From CAYVKY01 sp964452115 (lineage in GTDB: Bacteria > Bacteroidota > Ignavibacteria > Tepidaquicellales > Tepidaquicellaceae): a DNA stretch of 17,837 nt. The stretch lies in NCBI GenBank assembly GCA_964452115.1, contig CAYVKY010000036.1:1-17837 (forward strand), read 5' to 3'. Within the stretch, counting starts at the first letter, position 1; each line of letters begins with the position of its first letter. Positions 1-7,796 of the stretch are shown here, in pieces. The notes beneath the pieces are model-generated. The model was not told the DNA's origin, did not search any database, and was given only the letters and a program-made list of their open reading frames with translations. Position numbers and translations under genes: made by a program.

Positions 1-142
1 TCTTTTGAGTTATCAAAATAATTTTCAATATAGCACCTCAAAAATAAATATAAAATGTAACAAATTATTTATATACCGCGAATGTTGATACCCTCATCAC
101 CTTCCCCAGCCGGAGAGGCTGTGTAAAAACGCTTCCGGGTCT

Positions 143-171
143 CTCGTTCCTATGCTCCAGCGTAGGAACGC
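143..171 (+). repeat. REP-like palindrome, copy 1
   Basis: An 11-bp stem (145-155 with 160-170) closes on a TCCA loop, with a single T-G wobble pair. The arms are CGTTCCTATGC and GCGTAGGAACG. The element is led by CT and centred on GCTCCAGCG. Its sequence framework (CTCGT.CC, then GCTCCAGCG, then GG.ACGC) recurs in inverted orientation at 212-240, so the two form a pair like the BIMEs built from REP sequences. No REP-associated transposase (RAYT) gene lies in the window. Confidence 0.6.
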
Positions 172-211
172 ATATCTTATTTAACAGATATTTGTTTTAT
201 GATTATGTTTC

Positions 212-240
212 GCGTGCCGCCGCTGGAGCAGCGGCACGAG
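212..240 (-). repeat. REP-like palindrome, copy 2 (inverted)
   Basis: An 11-bp GC-rich stem (213-223 with 228-238) closes on a TGGA loop and contains one G-T wobble pair. Read on the minus strand it begins CCTCGTGCCGCTGCTCCAGC and shares the CTCGT.CC, GCTCCAGCG and GG.ACGC blocks with copy 1. The arms differ by compensating changes that keep the pairing. It lies about 50 bases past the stop of the minus-strand gene 288-1439, so it could stabilise or end that transcript, but no T-run follows it on that strand. Confidence 0.6.
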
Positions 241-287
241 GGGGCGTTATTGCACAATCGGGTTAGAATGGCAAACCCCTGATAAAA

Positions 288-1439
288 TTATTTCAGTAAC
301 ACCATTTTATTTGTAATTACCTGACCGCCGGTCTCGAGTCTGTAGAAATATACACCGCTTGAAAAACCTTCACCGTTGAAATCCACTATATATTCGCCGT
401 CATACTTATACTGATTGACAAGCACGGCTACATCGCGTCCCGAAATGTCCGTAATTGTCAGCTTTACGTTTGATGCTTTCGGCACCGTGTAATAAATTTT
501 TGTAACCGGATTAAACGGATTCGGATAATTTTTCAGCGATAATGTAAGCGGAATTTCCGTATTCCCCTCGGGATTGATTACCGTTGCTGTGTTTTTTATT
601 GCGTTCTCAAGCGTTGTCCAAAGTGCATTGGTCTTCGGTACACAGTCCTGTTTGTAATACCACCAGAAGCATCCTCTGACAAAATTCGGCGTGGTTATAT
701 TCATTGTGTAATATCTTTGAATATACGCAGCTTTTTTTGATGCAGTGGACGTGCCGCACTCACCGATACCGATTTTTGAGTTCGGGAAAATCACGTGCAG
801 ACTGTCCATCATCTTCTGCCAGTTCGGCTGAAAATTATTGCAGTCATCTTCGTAATATGACACCAGCACATAGTCCAATCCGGCTTTCATATTTGCAGGA
901 ACATTTGTATTAACCCAGCGGAACATTTCGTTTGCGGGATTTGACCAGCAGTTCCAGTTGTAATACAACGTGAGTTCGGTTTTTGCGTTATGAGATTTTA
1001 TAATATTATACGCCGAAGTCATTTTCGCAACTACATCGGAATTATTTCCCAGCCATTCGCCGTTGATTTCATTTCCGATTTCCCATATATCCACCTTGTT
1101 GGTTAAAGCGTTATAATATTCATTAACCCTGTCGGTGAATGCCTGCACGCTGTATTGGTTCATATAGTAACTATCAAGAATCTCGCCCATAATAAAACTT
1201 ACATTGTGAATCTGATTCACGGCGTTTACATAATCTGAGGCGGGCACAAATTCATCAAAAACTATTCTTGTTGTCATTTTTTTCGAATGTGAAGATAATG
1301 CAGTGACAATGCTGCTTAAATTATCGATAGCGTCTATAGTCACACCGTACACTTTACCGGTGTCAACTTCGGCAGCGGGTGACATTCCGGCAAATATCAG
1401 CATCATTATTACCGGAAATAATAAACTTAACTTTTTCAT
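288..1439 (-). CDS. Secreted clan GH-A glycosidase-like protein with T9SS sorting domain
   Basis: 383 residues. Residues 1-23 are a signal peptide (MKK, hydrophobic run, PAA). A TIM-barrel-like domain spans about 28-285. Two glutamates sit where clan GH-A hydrolases have their acid/base and nucleophile: E124 in IWEIGNEINGEW and E227 in KIGIGECGT. Residues 304-383 are a T9SS type A sorting domain, starting NYPNPFNPVTK and ending in SGVYFYRLETG and KMVLLK. The protein is therefore predicted to be exported across the outer membrane and to act outside the cell on a glycan; the substrate cannot be read from sequence. The ATG at 1439 has a good ribosome binding site (AAGGA, 1448-1452). A paralogue lies directly upstream at 1648-2520. 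The glycosidase role is inferred from motif geometry; an inactive barrel is possible. Confidence 0.82.
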   Translation of the reverse strand: MKKLSLLFPVIMMLIFAGMSPAAEVDTGKVYGVTIDAIDNLSSIVTALSSHSKKMTTRIVFDEFVPASDYVNAVNQIHNVSFIMGEILDSYYMNQYSVQAFTDRVNEYYNALTNKVDIWEIGNEINGEWLGNNSDVVAKMTSAYNIIKSHNAKTELTLYYNWNCWSNPANEMFRWVNTNVPANMKAGLDYVLVSYYEDDCNNFQPNWQKMMDSLHVIFPNSKIGIGECGTSTASKKAAYIQRYYTMNITTPNFVRGCFWWYYKQDCVPKTNALWTTLENAIKNTATVINPEGNTEIPLTLSLKNYPNPFNPVTKIYYTVPKASNVKLTITDISGRDVAVLVNQYKYDGEYIVDFNGEGFSSGVYFYRLETGGQVITNKMVLLK

Positions 1440-1647
1440 TTCAATAATCCTTCTTTAAAGTTTATTAATTTCAATTCTTAATGCAATAAGCGTGCCGAAA
1501 TCTTTGAGGATTTAGATTATTAGTTTAATTATTTATTTGCCCTTATGTGTACCTGAAAGAGACAAACTGCCCCATTGGAATCAAATAAATATGAGATTGA
1601 CTATTTTGTATAGATATAGGAAGATAGTGAAAAGCGGGAATTGTATT

Positions 1648-2520
1648 TTATTCGGGATTTTTTGACGCGGATGATTTCATAATATCCTCGAGTATTGTCC
1701 AGAGCGGTTTTGTTTCCGGAACACAGTCCTGCAGGTAATACCACCAAAACCCCCCGCCCACAAAATTCGGTGTGGTTACATTCAAAGTGTAATATTTCTG
1801 CATATATAAAGCCTTCAGGGATGAGTCTTCCGTGCCGCATTCGCCGATTCCGATTTTCGAATTCGGAAAAATTGAGTGCAGGCTGTCCATTACATTCTGC
1901 CATTCTGGCTGATAACCGTTGCAGTCATCTTCGTAATATGACACCCATACGTAATCCAGACCTTCTTTCATATTCACGGGAATATTTTGAATAGCCCAGC
2001 GGAACATTTCGTTTTCGGGATTTTTCCTGCATTTACTGTTGTAATATAATGTCAGCGCGGTTTTAGAGTTATGCGATTTAATGATATCATAAGCGGCTGT
2101 CATTTTCGCAACAACATCAGGCGTGCTTCCGAGCCACTCTCCGTTGATTTCATTTCCGATTTCCCATATATCTATGCGGTCTGCAAGTGCATTATAGTAT
2201 TCATTCACTCTGTCAATATACTCCTTCAGTGAATACAGATTGAAACTGTAACTGTCCAGCAGTTCACCCATAATAAAACTTACTTTGTGAATTCGGCTTA
2301 CTGCGGTGTCATAATATGAAACGGGAACAAATTCATCGAATACAATTCTTGTTACCGGTTTTATATTGTGCGACGACAAAGAAGTGATTATGCTGCTCAT
2401 GTTTTCTATTCCATCAATTGTTACACCGAACACTCTGCCTGTATCAATTACGGAATTTGAGCATATTCCTGCGGCTGCCACCAGCATAATTGCCGCAAAA
2501 AACATGTTAATTTTCTTCAT
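1648..2520 (-). CDS. Secreted clan GH-A glycosidase-like paralogue lacking a sorting domain
   Basis: 290 residues, starting at the ATG at 2520 (MKKINMFFAA), which gives a normal signal peptide. An in-frame upstream start at 2565 would put 15 charged residues in front of it and is less likely. By eye, 177 of 250 residues (31-280) match the protein encoded at 288-1439 without gaps, including the putative catalytic E124 and E227 and the cysteines at 164, 200 and 266. The gene stops right after KNPE, where the sister continues into its T9SS sorting domain. The bases after the stop do not encode a recognisable remnant of that domain. The product is therefore predicted to be exported to the periplasm but not passed to the T9SS. 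The pair is a tandem duplication transcribed in the same direction, 208 bases apart. Confidence 0.8.
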   Translation of the reverse strand: MKKINMFFAAIMLVAAAGICSNSVIDTGRVFGVTIDGIENMSSIITSLSSHNIKPVTRIVFDEFVPVSYYDTAVSRIHKVSFIMGELLDSYSFNLYSLKEYIDRVNEYYNALADRIDIWEIGNEINGEWLGSTPDVVAKMTAAYDIIKSHNSKTALTLYYNSKCRKNPENEMFRWAIQNIPVNMKEGLDYVWVSYYEDDCNGYQPEWQNVMDSLHSIFPNSKIGIGECGTEDSSLKALYMQKYYTLNVTTPNFVGGGFWWYYLQDCVPETKPLWTILEDIMKSSASKNPE

Positions 2521-2829
2521 TATATATGTATTTTTCCTGAAACCTAAAGGAATTTTCAAAATCAAAAAGTATTACCGGACTATCTTTCATTATTGATTCG
2601 TTTTAATGCTCAAATTATGTTGTACAAATATTATCTTCACGAATCAGCTTATCAGTGTCCGTAAAATTCAAAACAGTATTCCTGTCTTTAAAATTTTCAT
2701 AAAGAAGTTTATACTCTTTCTGTATGTATTTTTGAGAAAAATCCCGCGGATCAGCCATATCGTTGCACAAAAAAACTTTTGTAAAAACGATAGAATATGA
2801 TTATTTTTATGAGTTAAACAAAAAAAATT
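2521..2829. other. Divergent intergenic region, 309 bases
   Basis: This AT-rich spacer separates the minus-strand gene at 1648-2520 from the plus-strand gene at 2830 and must hold promoters for both. No convincing -35/-10 pair or hairpin was found. The only coding candidate is a 47-codon minus-strand ORF at 2615-2758; a plus-strand frame at 2606-2800 looks non-coding. Confidence 0.6.
2615..2758 (-). CDS. Possible 47-residue small protein, unknown function
   Basis: From the ATG at 2758 the minus strand reads 47 codons to a TAA at 2615-2617. The product starts MADPRDFSQKYIQKEYKLL and is rich in charged and aromatic residues with no hydrophobic segment, so it looks more protein-like than most chance frames in AT-rich DNA. 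Against it: there is no Shine-Dalgarno sequence, a 47-codon open frame is expected by chance at this base composition, and no family is recognised. It could also be the remains of a longer gene. Confidence 0.2.
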   Translation of the reverse strand: MADPRDFSQKYIQKEYKLLYENFKDRNTVLNFTDTDKLIREDNICTT

Positions 2830-4341
2830 ATGAGAACTCTAAAATTGATCTTAGGAATTTTTTTTATGTGTCTTTTTTCGGGCTTATCATATTCCCAGCC
2901 GAAAACAGACTTTACAAAGATTCTTGAAGAAAAAGAATCAAATCCCGCAATTTCAATTTCCGCCTTCAATCTTGCAAACTCTGAAAATCTTCCGGTGGAA
3001 ATTTACATACCGTCGGTTGCAATGATTCAGGCGGTATGCGTGGAAAACGGGAAAATAGTTTACGCAGTATCAACCGACCTGCTTAATCCTCTGAAAAGCG
3101 GCTACTGCGATTATTATGAAAATATCTCAGTAACATATAATCTTTCAAAAGCCAGAATCTCTTATGCATCGGGCGTTTGCAGGGATTATACAAACGAAAA
3201 ACTGAGTTTCGGAAAGAAACCTTTAAATTCGAAATTGTATCTGATTCCCTGCATGACATCATCGCGCAGGAATGTATTCGCATTTGATTACAACACAGGC
3301 GATCTTGTAGATACGGCTTTTATACCTTACAGCAATCCGATTTTGCAAACTCCGAGAAAAGCACTCCAGATATCCGCTTCAAAAATTATCGTGCTTGATC
3401 AGCTGAGTGATGCTGCTCAGGAGTTTGATACAAGCGGTGCATATATAAAAATCTATGCCCCGGCATCGGGCGTTAATACAAACATACTTCACAATGCCCG
3501 AGATATGATTTTCCGCAGCAATCATAATCTTCTGGTTACAAACGCCGGCTCGACGGGCAATTCCCCGAATACAGTTCAGGAATTTGACACAGCGGGAAAT
3601 TTTACGGCAACATTTGCTTCTGATTCATTGAACAGCCCGTATAATTTACTTTACAACAACAACAAGCTTCTTGTGTCAAATTCATCCGGCACGAATGATG
3701 TTGTTAAATATAACCAGAATACAGGTGCATATATCGGCAACCTGCTGACCGGCGCGCTTAATTTTCCGCAGCAGATGATTAATGTTGATGCAAATAAAAT
3801 CGCAATTTGTGAATTCAGCGGCACGCTTTCCGGCATAAGAATTTACGATACATCCGGCGTGCTGATTGATACAATCAAAGCCGTGACCGGTCTGCGAGGA
3901 GTGTGGAAGCTGCCGAACGGAAATTATCTGACTACGAACAGTACCGGAGTTTATGAAGTGGATGCAGTGAATCATACATTAGTCCGCACGATTGTCAGCG
4001 GATACAATTTCACCTGCATTTCCGTATATGACCCGAATTTTACGACGGGAATTATTAATGATGGCGGGCAGATTCCTAATACCGTAATGCTTTATGACTG
4101 CTATCCTAATCCGTTTAATCCCGTCACAAAAATAAGTTTCGCAGTTCCGAAAAGCAGTTTTGTAAAACTTTCAATTTATGATGTGACCGGAAGGGAAATA
4201 TCCGTACTCATTAATGAAGTTAAACCTGCGGGAAATTATTCGATTGATTTCAATGCTTCGCATCTCGCAAGCGGAGTATATTTCTACCGTCTGCAAACTG
4301 AAGGTTTTATTAAATCAAAAAGTATGATAGTCGTGAAATAA
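2830..4341 (+). CDS. Secreted beta-propeller-like protein with T9SS sorting domain
   Basis: 503 residues. A signal peptide ends at about residue 22 (FSGLSYS before QPK). The body, about 130-405, consists of loosely repeated blades of the NHL/YVTN type, with recurring YDTSG, EFDTAG and YNQNTG strands after which a hydrophobic strand follows (such as NKLLVSNSSG and GNYLTTNSTG). Residues 425-503 are a T9SS type A sorting domain: YPNPFNPVTKISF, then GREISVLINE, SGVYFYRL and a basic/hydrophobic tail. It is predicted to be displayed on or released from the cell surface. The N-terminal 100 residues match nothing I know. No Shine-Dalgarno sequence precedes the ATG. Transcription ends at the strong hairpin at 4381-4414. 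Ligand or enzymatic activity is unknown. Confidence 0.8.
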   Translation: MRTLKLILGIFFMCLFSGLSYSQPKTDFTKILEEKESNPAISISAFNLANSENLPVEIYIPSVAMIQAVCVENGKIVYAVSTDLLNPLKSGYCDYYENISVTYNLSKARISYASGVCRDYTNEKLSFGKKPLNSKLYLIPCMTSSRRNVFAFDYNTGDLVDTAFIPYSNPILQTPRKALQISASKIIVLDQLSDAAQEFDTSGAYIKIYAPASGVNTNILHNARDMIFRSNHNLLVTNAGSTGNSPNTVQEFDTAGNFTATFASDSLNSPYNLLYNNNKLLVSNSSGTNDVVKYNQNTGAYIGNLLTGALNFPQQMINVDANKIAICEFSGTLSGIRIYDTSGVLIDTIKAVTGLRGVWKLPNGNYLTTNSTGVYEVDAVNHTLVRTIVSGYNFTCISVYDPNFTTGIINDGGQIPNTVMLYDCYPNPFNPVTKISFAVPKSSFVKLSIYDVTGREISVLINEVKPAGNYSIDFNASHLASGVYFYRLQTEGFIKSKSMIVVK

Positions 4342-4380
4342 ACAATTTAACACAAAAAAATATCAGACTTTCAGAGATTA

Positions 4381-4414
4381 AAAAAATGGCGGGAATTCTC
4401 CCGCCATTTTTTTT
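4381..4414. terminator. Bidirectional intrinsic terminator
   Basis: A perfect 14-bp stem (4381-4394 with 4399-4412) closes on an ATTC loop. Its core GGCGGGA/TCCCGCC is GC-rich, with an A-run on the left and eight T's on the right, so it can stop transcription from both sides. It sits between the convergent genes 2830-4341 (+) and 4437-5339 (-). Confidence 0.92.
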
Positions 4415-4436
4415 ATACTTTATATTGAATATGCAT

Positions 4437-5339
4437 TTACCTTCCGCCCGTCAGAATTCCCTTGACAACCTGTCCTGCAAAGTTTGGATTTTCTTTGAAC
4501 CTGCGGATTGAATATTCGTACCACCTTTCTCCGAATGGAGTGTATATTCTCAGGCGGTTTCCCTCTTTTAAAATCTTGTCGTGGAGTCCTTCGCGCACAC
4601 CGAGCAGCATCTGAAATTCGTATTCATTATTTTGAAGCGATAATTCCTTAATCAGTTTCATGGCGCCGTCAATCAGATTGTCATCGTGCGTCGCAATTCC
4701 CACATACGCCTTATTTTCAAACATCAGACGCAGAAGTTTCAGGTAATTATCGCGGATTTCCTGTCTGCCCTTGAATGCGATTTCTTCGGGTTCAATGTAA
4801 ATTCCTTTGCAAAGCCTGAAATTAGATTTCTCTTTCATCAGCCGTTTAGCATCTTCTTCCGTACGCCTCAAATATGCCTGCAGCACCAGTCCCGTGTTGT
4901 CATAAATTTTCCTCATATCCTCATACATCTGAATCGTGATATCCGTAACTGGAGAATCTTCCATATCAATCCTCACAAAATTTTCTGTTTGTTTTGCCGT
5001 CTGAATAATTTCAGAAACAAGCGATTTGCAGAAATCATAATCCAGCGTCAGCGCAAGGCTTGTGAGTTTGATTGAAAGATTTGCCTTCAGTTCGTAATTG
5101 TCCACCGCGTGAAGCACTTCACAGCAGGAGTCTTTCATCCGTTCGGCTTCCTTTTTATCAGACACGCTTTCGCCGAGTACGTCTATGGTTGCCATAATAT
5201 TTTTTCCATTAAGCAGCCTCGCTTTTTCGATTACGTCATCCAGCGTAATGCCTGCGATGTACCGGTTTGCGAAAATTTTTACAAATTTTTTCGGCAGTGC
5301 CGATGTGATGCCGACAAGTAACTTGTTTAGCGGATTCAT
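4437..5339 (-). CDS. Proline dehydrogenase (monofunctional PRODH)
   Basis: FAD-dependent oxidation of L-proline to 1-pyrroline-5-carboxylate, the first step of proline breakdown, with electrons passed to the quinone pool at the membrane. The 300-residue (beta/alpha)8 barrel carries the family landmarks: K91 in LSIKLTSLAL, RIDMED (123-128), QAYLRRT (154-160), RLCKG (175-179), ATHD (216-219), EFQMLLG (241-247) and YTPFGERWYEYSIRR (266-280), whose paired arginines bind the substrate carboxylate. The size fits a stand-alone enzyme rather than a PutA fusion. No P5C dehydrogenase gene is adjacent. The ATG at 5339 was preferred over an in-frame TTG at 5345, two codons upstream; neither has a clear ribosome binding site. 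The gene is divergent from 5447-6097, with 107 bases between them. Confidence 0.93.
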   Translation of the reverse strand: MNPLNKLLVGITSALPKKFVKIFANRYIAGITLDDVIEKARLLNGKNIMATIDVLGESVSDKKEAERMKDSCCEVLHAVDNYELKANLSIKLTSLALTLDYDFCKSLVSEIIQTAKQTENFVRIDMEDSPVTDITIQMYEDMRKIYDNTGLVLQAYLRRTEEDAKRLMKEKSNFRLCKGIYIEPEEIAFKGRQEIRDNYLKLLRLMFENKAYVGIATHDDNLIDGAMKLIKELSLQNNEYEFQMLLGVREGLHDKILKEGNRLRIYTPFGERWYEYSIRRFKENPNFAGQVVKGILTGGR

Positions 5340-5446
5340 ACACAAATTGTTTTATTTATAAATAAATTATAAAAATATTTTAATATTGAAAATGGAATTA
5401 ATTATTATTGCGGTTTTATTTATTTTGCAAAGTCTTATTTTAAAAA

Positions 5447-6097
5447 ATGAGTTTCTTTACAAAAGAAGTTACACACAAAAAATTCACGTTCAGATTCAAA
5501 ATTGTATTGCTTGTCTTGGTAGTGCTTTTGTTCTGGATTTTCCATTCGTTTATTCTTGAGGGTGCGGGAAATTTCCTCGTTGCACAGGCATATCCCGCGA
5601 AAAATGCCGATGTGATATTGCTTGAAGAAGAGTACAATAACAAACAGGCAATCAATATGTGCAATAATCTGTACAAAGAAACAGGGGCTAAGGAAGTTTG
5701 GATAGTGGTTCTGCCGGACAGCACTCAGCTCTTCACCGAAAAGCAGCTTGAAAAAACATTCAAAGAAAGTATGGACACACTGTCATACAATTTTGCTTTT
5801 AAGTTTTTTACTTACAGCACCGAGCATCCTTACACGCTGCATAAATCTGCGGCGGTAATGGATTCACTTAAGGCAAAGGGATTTAAAAAAGTCGTGCTGC
5901 TGACCGAAGGTTTCCATTCAAAACGCAGTTTTAAAGTATATAAAAAACTTTTTGCGTCTCAGGGGATTGACGTTTACTGTACAACATATTTTACGGAATC
6001 AACTCCCGAAAACTGGTGGAAAGATTCCAACGGTTTCCGCAGAGTGGTGTCGGAATACCTGAAATATATTTATTATCTGGTTAAGGGGTATATTTAA
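5447..6097 (+). CDS. YdcF/DUF218-like membrane-anchored protein
   Basis: 216 residues. A basic N-terminus is followed by one membrane segment at about 18-36 (IVLLVLVVLLFWIFHSFIL), then a soluble domain, probably periplasmic. The domain follows the DUF218 (YdcF/SanA) layout: an early strand NADVILLE, a helix and strand TGAKEVWIVVL, the strand KKVVLLTEGFHSKRSFKVYKKL where the family usually has its histidine/arginine motif, and a C-terminal GFRRVVSEYLKYIYYLVKG, a common DUF218 ending. The usual early GGG motif is replaced by LEEEY, so this is a divergent member. The family is linked loosely to envelope processes and its reaction is not established. The stop codon lies one base from the convergent stop of glnS, leaving no room for a terminator between them. 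Confidence 0.6.
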   Translation: MSFFTKEVTHKKFTFRFKIVLLVLVVLLFWIFHSFILEGAGNFLVAQAYPAKNADVILLEEEYNNKQAINMCNNLYKETGAKEVWIVVLPDSTQLFTEKQLEKTFKESMDTLSYNFAFKFFTYSTEHPYTLHKSAAVMDSLKAKGFKKVVLLTEGFHSKRSFKVYKKLFASQGIDVYCTTYFTESTPENWWKDSNGFRRVVSEYLKYIYYLVKGYI

Positions 6098-6098
6098 A

Positions 6099-7784
6099 TT
6101 ATTTCTTCTGCTCAATTTTCGTCCACGAATCGCGCAGCGGCACGGTGCGGTTGAACACCTGCTTTGTGCCGTCTGACAGCGGGTCAACGCAGAAATAACC
6201 CAGCCGTTCAAACTGAAATTTATCTCCCGGTTTTGCCGATGCAGCATCCGGTTCGATTCTGCAATTATCGAGTATTTCCAGAGATTCGGGATTTATAAAT
6301 TCCTTGAAATCTTTTTCTTCATCGCCGGCAGGGTCTTCGGTTGTAAAGAGCCTGTCGTAGAGCCGCACTTCGGCAATCTTCGAATGCGCTGCCGAAACCC
6401 AGTGAATTGTGCCTTTCACTTTCTTTGTGCTTCCGCCGCCGCTCTTTGTTTCGGGCTCGTAAATGCAGTGAACTTCCGTCACTTCGCCGTTTTCATCTTT
6501 TATTACATCAGTGCATTTGATTATGTAAGCGTATTTCAGGCGCACTTCATTTCCCGGATAAAGGCGGTAATATTTTTTCGGAGGCACTTCTTTAAAATCA
6601 TCCTGCTCGATATAAAGCTCTCTTGAAAAAGGAATTTTTCTTTTTCCGAGCGATGCGTCTTCGGGATTATTTACGGCATCAAGCTCTTCCGTCTGACCTT
6701 CGGGATAATTTGTAATCACAAGTTTCAGCGGTTTCAAAACTGCCATCGTTCTGAGTGCATTTTTATTCAGGTCTTCGCGTATGCTGTGCTCAAGCAGCGC
6801 CATATCAATAATTCCGTCGCGCTTTGCAACGCCGATTCTGTCCGCAAAATTTCTGATTGATGCGGGAGTGTATCCTCTTCTTCTGAGCCCTGAAATAGTC
6901 GGCATTCGGGGGTCGTCCCACCCCGATACAAATCCTTTTTCAACAAGTTCAAGAAGTTTTCTTTTGCTCATTACGGTGTAATTCAGGCTCAGGCGTGCAA
7001 ACTCAATTTGCTGCGGCGGATTTTTCAGATGAAGTTCCTGCAGAAACCAGTCGTAAACGGGTCTGTGAATTACAAATTCGAGCGTGCAGATTGAGTGAGT
7101 GATACCTTCAATCCAGTCCGAAACCGGATGTGCATAGTCGTACATCGGATATATGCACCACTTGTCTCCGGTGCGGTGATGAGTTGCACGTTTGATTCTG
7201 TACATCACCGGATCGCGCAGCATCATATTAGGCGAAGCCATATCAATTTTTGCGCGCAGCACATAAGCGCCGTCTTCATACTTGCCGTCTTTCATATTCC
7301 GGAAGAGTTCGAGGCTCTCGCTTACGGGGCGGTATCTGTCGCGCGATTCCACACCCGCTTCCTGAGTTGTGCCGCGTCCCTGCTTGATTTCATCGCTGCT
7401 GGAAGAGTCAACATAAGCCTTGCCTTCTGTGATAAGCTGCACTGCAAATTCGTAAAGTTTATCGAAGTAATCCGATGCATAAAATTTTCTATCTTCCCAG
7501 TCAAACCCGAGCCATCGCACGTCTTCCTCAATCGAATCAACATATTCAATATCTTCCTTCTCCGGGTTCGTATCATCATAGCGCAGGTTGCACTGTCCGT
7601 TGTAATCGCGTGCGATGCCGAAATTCAGGCATATTGATTTCGCGTGTCCGATGTGCAGGTAACCGTTTGGTTCCGGCGGAAAACGCGTGTGCACCTTGGC
7701 ATCATTTTTATTGTTCTTAATGTCTTCGTTTATAATCTCGCGTATAAAATTTGTCGGCTGCGGCAGGTTATTGTTGTCTTCCAT
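6099..7784 (-). CDS. glnS: Glutaminyl-tRNA synthetase
   Basis: Charges tRNA-Gln with glutamine in the cytoplasm. The 561-residue protein has near-normal length (E. coli about 554). Class I signatures are clear: FPPEPNGYLHIGHAKS (35-50, HIGH at 44-47) and VMSKRKL (271-277). Typical GlnRS blocks lie between and after them, such as LRYDDTNPEKED (68-79) and the two-part anticodon-binding beta-barrel region from about 340 on. It follows gltX by 12 bases on the same strand, so the two are very probably one transcript. Its presence means this organism has a direct route to Gln-tRNA and need not rely on GatCAB transamidation for tRNA-Gln. The 3' end meets the YdcF-like gene head-on with a one-base gap. 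Confidence 0.97.
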   Translation of the reverse strand: MEDNNNLPQPTNFIREIINEDIKNNKNDAKVHTRFPPEPNGYLHIGHAKSICLNFGIARDYNGQCNLRYDDTNPEKEDIEYVDSIEEDVRWLGFDWEDRKFYASDYFDKLYEFAVQLITEGKAYVDSSSSDEIKQGRGTTQEAGVESRDRYRPVSESLELFRNMKDGKYEDGAYVLRAKIDMASPNMMLRDPVMYRIKRATHHRTGDKWCIYPMYDYAHPVSDWIEGITHSICTLEFVIHRPVYDWFLQELHLKNPPQQIEFARLSLNYTVMSKRKLLELVEKGFVSGWDDPRMPTISGLRRRGYTPASIRNFADRIGVAKRDGIIDMALLEHSIREDLNKNALRTMAVLKPLKLVITNYPEGQTEELDAVNNPEDASLGKRKIPFSRELYIEQDDFKEVPPKKYYRLYPGNEVRLKYAYIIKCTDVIKDENGEVTEVHCIYEPETKSGGGSTKKVKGTIHWVSAAHSKIAEVRLYDRLFTTEDPAGDEEKDFKEFINPESLEILDNCRIEPDAASAKPGDKFQFERLGYFCVDPLSDGTKQVFNRTVPLRDSWTKIEQKK

Positions 7785-7796
7785 TTATTTAAAAAC

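Noticed and set aside
100..140. A GGAGAGGCTGTGTAAAAAC stretch that resembles an insertion-sequence end
   Set aside because: No matching inverted end, target duplication or transposase was found; it may simply be part of the REP-like neighbourhood.
260..278. GGGTT/AACCC inverted repeat after the first glycosidase-like gene as its terminator
   Set aside because: Only a 5-bp stem with a 9-base loop and no T-run on the minus strand.
1601..1903. A 100-codon minus-strand frame overlapping the 3' end of the second glycosidase-like gene, suggesting a frameshift
   Set aside because: It is out of frame with the conserved barrel, which is intact to its natural end, and it does not encode the missing sorting domain.
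2606..2800. A 64-codon plus-strand frame in the divergent spacer
   Set aside because: The product is a run of I, F, L and K typical of AT-rich non-coding DNA, with no ribosome binding site, and it overlaps the slightly better minus-strand candidate.
7095..7637. A 180-codon plus-strand frame opposite glnS (and similar long frames opposite gltX at 8841-9323)
   Set aside because: They are antisense shadows of well-conserved synthetase genes, which have few stop codons in that frame; no domain is recognisable.
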